Source: Thermoplasmata archaeon (GTDB lineage Archaea; Thermoplasmatota; Thermoplasmata; Methanomassiliicoccales; Methanomethylophilaceae). Taken from it: a stretch of DNA of 64,000 bases. Shown piece after piece: positions 1 to 8,448 of the stretch. Every line of letters starts with the position of its first letter. The first letter of the stretch is position 1. Below the pieces are notes generated by a model. It saw only the letters and a program-made list of their open reading frames with translations, did not search any database and was not told the origin of the DNA. The translations under genes were made by a program, and so were the position numbers. Where the stretch lies: assembly GCA_015063245.1 (NCBI GenBank), contig SUSV01000001.1, positions 124,001 to 188,000 of the forward strand, in the 5' to 3' direction.

Positions 1-2
1 AT

Positions 3-101
3 GCCATCTTCGAATCCACATCCAGGGAGGATGTGAAATCCAGGGTGGAGTCATCCATCTTGTCCTTGAACCTACCAGACCAGAGGGCTTGTTTCAAGTG
101 A
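3..101 (+). CDS. C-terminal fragment of an unknown CDS truncated by the window edge (…AIFESTSREDVKSRVESSILSLNLPDQRACFK*)
   Basis: Open frame 3 from the window edge to TGA at 99-101, ending next to the convergent argG stop. Family not recognised. Confidence 0.4.
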   Translation, partial: AIFESTSREDVKSRVESSILSLNLPDQRACFK

Positions 102-1433
102 TCACTTCTTCTTCGTAGCTGTCTTCTTGGCGGTCGACTTCTTGGCAGGGGCCTTAGCATGCGCCTTGGCCGCCGTCTTTCCGGGAAGTCCCCAGCAGTA
201 GATGAATCCGACAGCGGAGTTGTGGTCGAACTCGTCTCCCTTGGCGTATGTGCTGAGTCCGACATCGTACAGGGAGTAGGGTGACTTCCTTCCGACTACG
301 GTCGCGGTACCCTTGTACAGCTTGACCCTGACGACTCCGGTGACGTACTCCTGGCTGCTCTCGATGAACGCCTGGAGGTTCTCTCTGAGTCCCTCGTACC
401 AGAGGCCGTCGTAGATGATCTCGCTGAACTTCTGCTCGATGATGCGCTTGAACTCGATCGTGTTCTTGGGCAGTGTGAGCGACTCGAGGGCTCTGTGCGC
501 AGTGATGAGTGTGATCGCCGCAGGGCACTCGTATGTCTCGCGGCTCTTGATTCCGACGAGACGGTCCTCGACGTGGTCGATCCTTCCGACACCGTACTTT
601 CCTGCGAGATCGTTGAGTGTCTCGATGAGCTTGACTCCGTCCATCCTCTCTCCGTCGAGGCAGACGGGGACTCCCTTCTCGAATCCGATCTCGATGTACT
701 TGGGTGCCGCGGGTGCCTTCGCAGGGTCGACGGTGTATGCCCATGCTCCTGCAGGGGGCTCCTCCCAGGGGTCCTCGAGGACTCCGCATTCGCATGAGTT
801 GCCCCAGAGGTTCTCGTCACGGCTGTAGGGGCTGGACTTCTTGACGATGATCTCGATTCCGTTCTTCTTGGCGTAATCGATCTCCTCCTCTCTGGTGGTG
901 ATCCATTCCCTCATGGGTGCGATGATCTTGAGCTCGGGGTTCTGAGAGATTAGTCCGACATCGAACCTGACCTGGTCGTTTCCCTTTGCGGTACATCCGT
1001 GTGCGATGTACTTGGCGCCCTCCTTCTTGGCGACGTCGGCGAGGACCTTTGTGATCAGGGGCCTTGCCACTGCTGTGCTGAGGGGGTAAACGTTCTGATA
1101 CATGGCGTTGGCCTTGAGTGCGGGCCAGATGAAGTCCTCGACGAACTCCTTCCTAACGTCGATGAAGTCTGCTTTGATGGCTCCGTTCCTGAGTGCACGT
1201 GCTACGATGTCGTCTTTGCTCGGGGGCTGTCCGACGTTGACCGCGATCGCGATGACGTCTACGTTGTAGTTCTCCTGCAACCAGTGGATGTCGACCGAGG
1301 TGTCGAGTCCTCCGGAGTATGCGAGGACGACTTTGTCCCTTACCTTCTCCACAGGTGCCGCCTTCACGGTCTTCTTCGCTGTGCTAGCTTTCTTTGTTGC
1401 TGCTTTCTTCGCTACTGCCATGCTAACCGGCAA
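102..1433 (-). CDS. argG: Argininosuccinate synthase with Lys/Ala-rich N- and C-terminal tails
   Basis: VVLAYSGGLDTSV ATP-PPase motif, HGCTAKGNDQVRF, SPYSRDENLWG. Tails KKAATKKASTAKKTVKAA and AKAHAKAPAKKSTAKKTATKKK. Confidence 0.95.
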   Translation of the reverse strand: MPVSMAVAKKAATKKASTAKKTVKAAPVEKVRDKVVLAYSGGLDTSVDIHWLQENYNVDVIAIAVNVGQPPSKDDIVARALRNGAIKADFIDVRKEFVEDFIWPALKANAMYQNVYPLSTAVARPLITKVLADVAKKEGAKYIAHGCTAKGNDQVRFDVGLISQNPELKIIAPMREWITTREEEIDYAKKNGIEIIVKKSSPYSRDENLWGNSCECGVLEDPWEEPPAGAWAYTVDPAKAPAAPKYIEIGFEKGVPVCLDGERMDGVKLIETLNDLAGKYGVGRIDHVEDRLVGIKSRETYECPAAITLITAHRALESLTLPKNTIEFKRIIEQKFSEIIYDGLWYEGLRENLQAFIESSQEYVTGVVRVKLYKGTATVVGRKSPYSLYDVGLSTYAKGDEFDHNSAVGFIYCWGLPGKTAAKAHAKAPAKKSTAKKTATKKK

Positions 1434-1736
1434 AACGATGTGACTTCCTTTATTAAAGACTTAAGAGGGCGTGTGTGCGCGTGGAGACGTACCGCAGGGT
1501 AACATGTGCGAAAAGGGACAACAGATGTTCACCCTCTCTATCCCACGGTCCGCAGGCGTTTGGCGGAATCATCTCCGAAAACACATCCATGCTACTCATT
1601 CTCATGTCCCCAATCCGTCGGGGATATCCTGGTATCAACTCAATGTCAATAATCAGACAAGATGTGTTCGATATAGAACATCATCCTTAATATAGGGGAA
1701 TGTATGGGTCTTTTGAATCTATTTGGAGGAATATCC

Positions 1737-2753
1737 ATGGTAAGAGTCGGAATAATAGGAGGAACCGGATACACCGGCGGTGAGCTGTCGCGCTTATTGT
1801 GCACCCACCCCGATGTCGAGATAGCTGCGCTCACGTCCCGTACCAATGCAGGAAAGAAGGTACAGGATGTGCACACATTCCTCAGGGGCTATGTCGATCT
1901 CGAGTTCACAGAGAAGATATCCGACACCAAGGATCTGGACTTCGTCTATGTGGCGACGCCCCACGGTGTCGCGATGAAGGAGGTGCCCGCCCTGATCGAT
2001 CAGGGGATCAAGTGCATAGACCTCTCCGGGGACTACCGTCTCCACGATGTCGATGTCTACCAGAAATGGTACGGGCACGAGCACACGGATGTCGACAACC
2101 TCCAGAAGGCCGTGTACGGACTGCCCGAGTTCTTCCGCGACGAGATCAAAGGGGCCGACCTGGTAGCCAATCCCGGATGCTATGCTACATCCATCATATT
2201 GGCTTGCGGACCCCTGCTCAAGGCGGGAGTGGTCGACGAGGACATAATCGTCGATGCGAAGTCGGGAACATCCGGAGCAGGAATGGTACCCAGCGAGCGC
2301 ACCCATCACTCCACATGCGGTGAGACGATCATCCCCTACAGCATAGGGAAGCACCGCCACACCCCGGAGATCGAGATGGCCGTCGACAAGTTCGCGGGAT
2401 CGCACACCAGCGTGACGTTCGTGCCGCATCTGCTCCCCATCGTGCGCGGGATCCTCTCGTCATGCTACTTCAACGTCAAGAAGGACATGACCCAGGAGGA
2501 AGTGGATTCGATTTACAGTAAGCAGTACGGCAAGGAGACGTTCGTCCACTACGTCCCCGAAGCCTCGATACGCGCAGTGGTGGCTTCGAACCATGCGCAG
2601 GTGTCGTCCAGGGTCATCGGCAACAAGGTAGTGTCCTTCGGTGCGCTGGACAATCTGGTCAAAGGAGCCTCGGGTCAGGCGGTGCAATGCATGAACCTGA
2701 TGCTCGGACTGGATGAGAAGAAAGGATTGAACATACCCGGATTGGGGGTCTGA
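1737..2753 (+). CDS. argC: N-acetyl-gamma-glutamyl-phosphate reductase
   Basis: MVRVGIIGGTGYTGGELSRLL, NPGCYATS. Start chosen at 1737 (GGAGGA RBS upstream) rather than the track start 1704. Confidence 0.93.
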   Translation: MVRVGIIGGTGYTGGELSRLLCTHPDVEIAALTSRTNAGKKVQDVHTFLRGYVDLEFTEKISDTKDLDFVYVATPHGVAMKEVPALIDQGIKCIDLSGDYRLHDVDVYQKWYGHEHTDVDNLQKAVYGLPEFFRDEIKGADLVANPGCYATSIILACGPLLKAGVVDEDIIVDAKSGTSGAGMVPSERTHHSTCGETIIPYSIGKHRHTPEIEMAVDKFAGSHTSVTFVPHLLPIVRGILSSCYFNVKKDMTQEEVDSIYSKQYGKETFVHYVPEASIRAVVASNHAQVSSRVIGNKVVSFGALDNLVKGASGQAVQCMNLMLGLDEKKGLNIPGLGV

Positions 2754-2755
2754 AA

Positions 2756-3982
2756 ATGGTAGAGATAATCGATGGCGGAGTAACCACTCCGCAAGGATTC
2801 AAGGCTGCGGGAGTGCACAGCGGAGTGAAGTATCGCTCGCTGGATCTGGCACTCCTGTATTCAGAGGTGCCTGCGACCGCCTGCGTAGGCTACACCAGCA
2901 ACAACGTGAAGGCGGCGCCGGTACAGGTGATGATGAAGGAGAACTCCGACAAGCTGCAGGCAGTCGTGGTGAACAGCGGTAACGCCAACGCACTCACGGG
3001 ACGTCGCGGAATAGAGGACGCTCTCGAGATGAAGAAGGTCACGGCGACCGAGCTCGGACTCGACCCCCTCAACGTCGGGGTCATGTCCACGGGACTCATC
3101 GGACGCTTCATGGACATGCACAAGATCCGCTACGGAATCTCCCGCGCAGCGAGAGAGCTCTTCGACGGACGCCAGGCCGACGCCAACCTCGCCGAGGCAA
3201 TCATGACGACCGATACGATCAAGAAGGAATGCGCAGTGCGCGTACGCCTCACCGACGGTACCCTGGTGTACATCGGAGCGATCTGCAAGGGAAGCGGAAT
3301 GATCGCACCCCACATGAAGGTGCTCCACGGAACCACGCTGTCGCTGATCACAACGGATGCGAACCTGTCCACAGCGTTCCGTGCCAAATGGCAGGAGATC
3401 CTCGACGGCTCGCTGAACATGGTGTCCGTCGACGGGGACCAGTCCACTAACGACACAAGTATCCTCCTCGCCAACGGAATGGCCGGAGGGAAGTGCGCCG
3501 ATGACGATCCGGAGTTCTTCGAGGCTCTCAACTTCGTCATGACGAAGATCGCACGCACCGTCGCATCCGACGGAGAGGGAGCCACGAAGCTCATCGAGGT
3601 CAAGGTCAGCGGAGCCGAGTCCAAGGAGGATGCCAACAAGCTGGTCAAGACGATCATCAACTCGCCCCTGGTCAAATCGGCCATATTCGGATCCGATCCC
3701 AACTACGGACGTATCATGATGGCCCTCGGGAACAGCGGATGCAAGTTCAACCTCGAGGCTGTCCGCCTCACCATCAAGGGAGGGGACATGGAGGTCCCGA
3801 TCCTCGATTCCGGAGCACCCGTCTTCCAGGACGAGCGCTCGGTGGAGGTCGTCCGCATGGCGATGGACAACAAGGAGGTATGCATCATGGTCGACCTCGG
3901 TGTCGGCAAGGAGACCGCTGTCGGCTGGGGATGCGACCTCACCTATGACTACGTCCGCATCAACGCAGAGTATGCGACGTGA
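2756..3982 (+). CDS. argJ: Glutamate N-acetyltransferase (ArgJ family)
   Basis: VVNSGNANALTG, KGSGMIAPHM, SDPNYGRI; position in the arg cluster. Confidence 0.93.
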   Translation: MVEIIDGGVTTPQGFKAAGVHSGVKYRSLDLALLYSEVPATACVGYTSNNVKAAPVQVMMKENSDKLQAVVVNSGNANALTGRRGIEDALEMKKVTATELGLDPLNVGVMSTGLIGRFMDMHKIRYGISRAARELFDGRQADANLAEAIMTTDTIKKECAVRVRLTDGTLVYIGAICKGSGMIAPHMKVLHGTTLSLITTDANLSTAFRAKWQEILDGSLNMVSVDGDQSTNDTSILLANGMAGGKCADDDPEFFEALNFVMTKIARTVASDGEGATKLIEVKVSGAESKEDANKLVKTIINSPLVKSAIFGSDPNYGRIMMALGNSGCKFNLEAVRLTIKGGDMEVPILDSGAPVFQDERSVEVVRMAMDNKEVCIMVDLGVGKETAVGWGCDLTYDYVRINAEYAT

Positions 3983-3986
3983 TAAG

Positions 3987-4805
3987 ATGGATAATCTATA
4001 CGTCCTCAAGTTCGGAGGGAACGCCATCCGCGGAAAGGAGGCCATGATGCGTCTCGCAGGCGAGATCGCACAGATGACCAAGGAAGGCGCGAAGGTCGTC
4101 CTCGTACACGGCGGAGGTCCCGAGATCTCCGAGGAGATGGAGAGGAGAGGGCTCAAGCCGAAGAAGATCGCCGGAGTCAGGGTCACCGATGCCGACGGTC
4201 TCGAGGTGGCCGAGAAGGTCCTGAGCAACCTGAACAGGGATGTCGTTGGATGCCTGACCGATGCAGGGGTCCAGGCCATCGGGATGCCCGGATACCACTG
4301 CACCCTGTGCGTCAGGAAGGCCCCTGTCGAGGCGGAGGAGGACGGCAGGAGGATTACAGTGGACCTCGGGCTCGTAGGAGAGGTCTCCGAATGCGATCCC
4401 AACGCCCTCCTCGACCTGCTCGACCAGGGCATCGTCCCCGTCATCTACCCCATAGGCAAGGACAAGGACGGAATGAAACTGAATGTCAACGCGGACACGA
4501 TGGTCGCAGGCATCGCGGCGGCGCTCCCGTGCAGGGAGATGATCGCCATAACCGATGTCCCCGGCATCCTGATGGATGTCAGCGACCCGTCGTCCAAACT
4601 GGACAGGGTCGACCTGAAGAAGGTCGACGAGCTGATAGCGTCCGGAGTGATCTCCGGAGGGATGATCCCCAAGGTGGAGGCATGCCGCAAGGCCCTTCTC
4701 GCAGGGGTATCGACGGTGCGCATGGTGAACGGCACCGATCCCGACTGCATAGTCGCAGACGTGATGAAGGAGGGAAGCCTCCACGGTACACTGATAACAA
4801 AGTGA
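3987..4805 (+). CDS. argB: Acetylglutamate kinase
   Basis: LKFGGNAIRG, VLVHGGGPEIS. ATG at 3987 follows the argJ stop; the track start 3900 is too early. Confidence 0.92.
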   Translation: MDNLYVLKFGGNAIRGKEAMMRLAGEIAQMTKEGAKVVLVHGGGPEISEEMERRGLKPKKIAGVRVTDADGLEVAEKVLSNLNRDVVGCLTDAGVQAIGMPGYHCTLCVRKAPVEAEEDGRRITVDLGLVGEVSECDPNALLDLLDQGIVPVIYPIGKDKDGMKLNVNADTMVAGIAAALPCREMIAITDVPGILMDVSDPSSKLDRVDLKKVDELIASGVISGGMIPKVEACRKALLAGVSTVRMVNGTDPDCIVADVMKEGSLHGTLITK

Positions 4806-4809
4806 TAGA

Positions 4810-5982
4810 ATGAAATTCCAAGAAGTGAAGGAGCTGAGCTCCAAATATCTCTTCCAGAACTACGGCCGTATCGACCTGTCGTTCACACACGGGGAGGGCT
4901 GCTACCTGTACGACACAGAGGGAAAGGAGTACCTGGACCTGGTGGCGGGGATAGCGGTCAACTCCATAGGCTACTCCCACCCCGACTGGGTGAAGGCCAT
5001 GCAGGACCAGGTCTCCAAGCTGATCCACGTCTCCAACCTCTACTATGTGGAGGAGCAGGCGAAGCTCGCAGAGAAGATCGCATCGGTCACGCCGGGCGAC
5101 CTCAACCGCACGCTGTTCGTCAACAGCGGTGCGGAGGCTAACGAGGGTGCCCTCAAGCTCGCTGTGAGATACACGGGCAAGACCAAGGTCATGGCGGCCT
5201 TGAACGGGTTCCACGGAAGAACCGCGGCCGCATTGGGAGCTACGGGACAGACGAAGTACCAGTCCTCATTCGAGCCTCTCATCAGCAACGCATACGAGTA
5301 TTACAACTACGGCGACCCTGAGTCGGTCAAGAACATGATCAGCAAGGATGTGGCGGCGGTCATCGTCGAGCCCATCCAGGGCGAGGGCGGTGTCAGAACC
5401 GCTCCGAAGGAGTTCTTCAAGACCATCCGTGACGTGTGTACTGACAACGGTGCGATGATGGTCGTCGATGAGGTCCAGACCGGGCTCGGACGTACAGGAA
5501 AATGGTACGGTATCGAGAACTTCGATGTTGTGCCAGACATCATCACGATGGCGAAGGCGCTGGGCGGAGGGGCACCCATAGGGGCGGTCACATCCACAGA
5601 CGAGATCGCCAAGGTCATGACCCCCGGAACCCACGGAACAACGTTCGGAGGCAACCCCCTGGTCACAGCATCGGGTTGCGCCGTCCTGGACATCATGAAG
5701 AAGGAGAAGCTCGTCGAGAACTCCCGCGACCTCGGGGCAAAGTGGATGCAGGATCTGAAGTCCATCGAGTCCGACAAGATCAAGGAGGTCCGCGGATACG
5801 GTCTCATAATCGGAGTCGAGATGGACTCCAACGAGACCGCAGCAGGCGTCCAGAAGTACTGCCGCGACAATGGCGTACTCGTCAACGTGTGCCACGGCAA
5901 CACCGTGCGTCTCATACCTCCTCTCATCCTCAACGACGGGCAGAAGGACAGATTCACCAAGCTCCTCAAGGAGTGTCTCTGA
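4810..5982 (+). CDS. argD: Acetylornithine aminotransferase
   Basis: Class III aminotransferase motifs: NSGAEANEGALKLAV, VVDEVQTGLGRTGKW, MAKALGGGAPIGA. Confidence 0.93.
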   Translation: MKFQEVKELSSKYLFQNYGRIDLSFTHGEGCYLYDTEGKEYLDLVAGIAVNSIGYSHPDWVKAMQDQVSKLIHVSNLYYVEEQAKLAEKIASVTPGDLNRTLFVNSGAEANEGALKLAVRYTGKTKVMAALNGFHGRTAAALGATGQTKYQSSFEPLISNAYEYYNYGDPESVKNMISKDVAAVIVEPIQGEGGVRTAPKEFFKTIRDVCTDNGAMMVVDEVQTGLGRTGKWYGIENFDVVPDIITMAKALGGGAPIGAVTSTDEIAKVMTPGTHGTTFGGNPLVTASGCAVLDIMKKEKLVENSRDLGAKWMQDLKSIESDKIKEVRGYGLIIGVEMDSNETAAGVQKYCRDNGVLVNVCHGNTVRLIPPLILNDGQKDRFTKLLKECL

Positions 5983-6107
5983 AAACCATTTCCGTGCATC
6001 ATGCACGGTTCATTCTTCTTTCATTCCGATGTATTACGAATTTATATCCGAACAGGCATCGTGATGCCCAGTATCCAGCAGATACGAATAGAAACGGAGG
6101 TAAACAG

Positions 6108-6281
6108 ATGATCTCGATCGAAGAAGAGAAGGACATGGTTGCGAAGATGAAGGCAAAGAACAATTCCGATGCCGAATACGCTGACGGGATGCTGAGCGTT
6201 CTCGTCATGGTAGCCGAGGGGAAGTCGCCCGAGGAGATCAAGGCCTACGTCAACAACACCCTCAGATGCCTGATGTGCTGA
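6108..6281 (+). CDS. Small 57-aa acidic/amphipathic protein of unknown function (…NTLRCLMC)
   Basis: ATG 6108 preceded by GGAGGT; sits inside the frame of track ORF 5502..6281. Confidence 0.55.
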   Translation: MISIEEEKDMVAKMKAKNNSDAEYADGMLSVLVMVAEGKSPEEIKAYVNNTLRCLMC

Positions 6282-6305
6282 GCGCACGGCCATCTTCAAA
6301 CCATT

Positions 6306-6325
6306 GGCAATGCCACGGCATTGCC
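6306..6325. other. Hairpin GGCAATGCC-AC-GGCATTGCC downstream of the 57-aa ORF
   Basis: Perfect 9-bp inverted repeat read directly; may act as a terminator. Confidence 0.5.
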
Positions 6326-6401
6326 GCACATCTTCTCTCTTCAAGTTTTATTCCTTACATTCGGGATAATGATTAATTAGGAAGAGGGGATAACCAACCT
6401 C

Positions 6402-6479
6402 ATGAAGTCCAAGTACGCAGTCGCCGTAGCGGCAGTCGCAATACTCGCCGTACTCATCTACTCATTCGTGACACAGTGA
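6402..6479 (+). CDS. Putative 25-aa single-TM peptide (MKSKYAVAVAAVAILAVLIYSFVTQ)
   Basis: Short ORF with a GAGGGG-like RBS and one hydrophobic segment; absent from the track. Confidence 0.35.
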   Translation: MKSKYAVAVAAVAILAVLIYSFVTQ

Positions 6480-6538
6480 ATCGAGTTCACAAGTCAGCAA
6501 GACATTTCAGTCCGTTGCTTCTTACTTCCAGTTTGCAC

Positions 6539-7342
6539 TCATGCGGTGTCTGGATTATTGCTACGATACCTATTGAGGATGGTAACGCTTAGACCTACAC
6601 GCGGATCGTCCTTAACCTCTGCTTCAATCTCGAACAGACGTCTCATGTTCTCAGGAGTTATGACTTCTCTTGTCGTTCCTGCAGCGGCGATGACTCCATT
6701 CTCAATTGCAATCACCCTGGTGCAGTAACGGGCGGCGAAGATCAGATCATGAGTCACTATGATGATGAGGAGTCCCCTTTCCTTCGCGAGTTTTGTGATC
6801 AGTTCCATCAGATCGAACTGATGATTGATGTCAAGATGAAGGGTCGGCTCATCCAGTAGGAGGATTTCCGGTTCCTGAACCAATGCACGGGCAATCATGA
6901 CTCTCCTCCTTTCTCCTCCTGACAGCTCATCGATGTCACGGTCGGTGAATTTCAGGATACCAGTATCCTTCATAGCCTCGTAGATGATTCTCCTGTCCTC
7001 TTCCGTCTCATCTGAGGAGAATGCCTCTTTGCGTGAATAACGGCCCATCTGGATGGTTTCATAGACTGTGAACGGGAATGTTGTGTTCGTCGACTGCATC
7101 ACGAAACCCATCTTCTGTGCGATCTGTTTCTTGGTCAGGCTGTGCACATCCATATCATCGAGGGTCACAAGACCCTTTGTTGCTTTCAATGAAGAATTGA
7201 TGCATTTGAGAAGGGTTGTCTTACCGCAGCCGTTCTGACCAATTATACCGACAACCTCGCCGGGTCCGGCAGAGAAAGTTACTTCCTTCAGAACCTCTCT
7301 GGAAGGGTAGCTGAATCCAACATTATCGATGTTCAACTGCAT
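6539..7342 (-). CDS. ABC transporter ATP-binding protein, FecE/BtuD-like (iron complex/cobamide)
   Basis: GQNGCGKTTLLK Walker A, LSGGERRRVMIARAL signature, ILLLDEPTLHLD. Confidence 0.9.
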   Translation of the reverse strand: MQLNIDNVGFSYPSREVLKEVTFSAGPGEVVGIIGQNGCGKTTLLKCINSSLKATKGLVTLDDMDVHSLTKKQIAQKMGFVMQSTNTTFPFTVYETIQMGRYSRKEAFSSDETEEDRRIIYEAMKDTGILKFTDRDIDELSGGERRRVMIARALVQEPEILLLDEPTLHLDINHQFDLMELITKLAKERGLLIIIVTHDLIFAARYCTRVIAIENGVIAAAGTTREVITPENMRRLFEIEAEVKDDPRVGLSVTILNRYRSNNPDTA

Positions 7343-7346
7343 TCGA

Positions 7347-8405
7347 TCACTCCCATATCTCCTTTTTACGTGTTTTCAGGATGTAGATGAAGAACGGTGC
7401 ACCAAGCAATGATGTCAATATTCCAACGGGGAATGAACCTACAAAGGACATCTTCGCTATTGTGTCCATGATCATCAGGAAGGTTGCACCTCCGAAGATA
7501 CACATGGGGATGAGCAGTTTGTGATTGGGTCCGACCATCATCCTGAAGATGTGGGGCACGATGAGTCCAACGAATCCGATGGTACCGGCCATCGCAACCG
7601 CTCCTGCGACACAGCACGAGGTTCCGAGAATAGCGATCAGACGTGTGCGTTTCACATTGACTCCGACATTTGCAGCCTGTTCTTCACCTGCAGATATCAG
7701 GTTGAGCTCTCTGTAGATGAACGAGAGCAGGATCACTCCGACGAATATCGAGAAAGATGATTTGCTGAAGTTAGACCAGTTGACCTTGTTGAAGCTTCCC
7801 ATGGTCCAGTAGACAATGGCACTCAATGTATCGTCATCGGCAATGTACTGCATCATCGAGACGAGTCCGTTGAAGAATGCACCGACCGCCACTCCTGCCA
7901 GAAGGAGGGTGACAGTCGAGATACCGTACTTGGAACGGGCTATCAGATAGACCAAAGCCATCGTTGCAAAACACATCAAGAAGGCCATTGCAGATGTGTT
8001 GTACTGGCCGAATATCGTGGCTCCGACCCCGAAAGAGATCGCGATCGATGCACCGAATGCCGCTCCTGATGAGATACCCAGGACCGATGGTGATGCCATC
8101 GGATTCTTGAAAAGGCTCTGCATGGTCAAACCGGCAATAGACAATCCGGCACCGACCAATGCGGCAGCTGCTACACGGGGCAGGCGGACATTCTGGATGA
8201 CGGATACGACACCAGTTTCACCTTGCCCTATGATTGCAGGGAAAACATCTTTGGCCGGTACTGTGTAGTTACCGACCATCATACATACGACAAACGATAC
8301 CAAGAACGCTACAACCGTGGCTGATATCGCTATGATTGCCTTTGTGATATTTTTTCTTCTGAGACGTACGAGGTCCTCGTAGGTCTCTATAGTATCGCCT
8401 GTCAT
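7347..8405 (-). CDS. ABC transporter permease, FecCD/BtuC family
   Basis: RLPRVAAAALVGAGLSIAG, GTIGFVGLIVPHIFRMMVGPNH. Likely start MTGDTIETYEDL at 8405; the track start 8456 overlaps the SBP stop. Confidence 0.9.
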   Translation of the reverse strand: MTGDTIETYEDLVRLRRKNITKAIIAISATVVAFLVSFVVCMMVGNYTVPAKDVFPAIIGQGETGVVSVIQNVRLPRVAAAALVGAGLSIAGLTMQSLFKNPMASPSVLGISSGAAFGASIAISFGVGATIFGQYNTSAMAFLMCFATMALVYLIARSKYGISTVTLLLAGVAVGAFFNGLVSMMQYIADDDTLSAIVYWTMGSFNKVNWSNFSKSSFSIFVGVILLSFIYRELNLISAGEEQAANVGVNVKRTRLIAILGTSCCVAGAVAMAGTIGFVGLIVPHIFRMMVGPNHKLLIPMCIFGGATFLMIMDTIAKMSFVGSFPVGILTSLLGAPFFIYILKTRKKEIWE

Positions 8406-8422
8406 ATTATCATAAAAAAGGT

Positions 8423-8438
8423 CAGGGGCGAACCCCTG
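8423..8438 (-). terminator. GC hairpin (CAGGGG-UUCG-CCCCUG on the minus strand) followed by a T run, between SBP and permease genes
   Basis: Minus strand reads CAGGGGTTCGCCCCTGACCTTTTTTATG. Confidence 0.6.
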
Positions 8439-8448
8439 GTTGATTGTT

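Noticed and set aside
2861-4444. 527-aa minus-strand ORF antisense to argJ/argB
   Set aside because: Shadow frame of two clear GC-rich genes; composition is low complexity with no recognisable domain.
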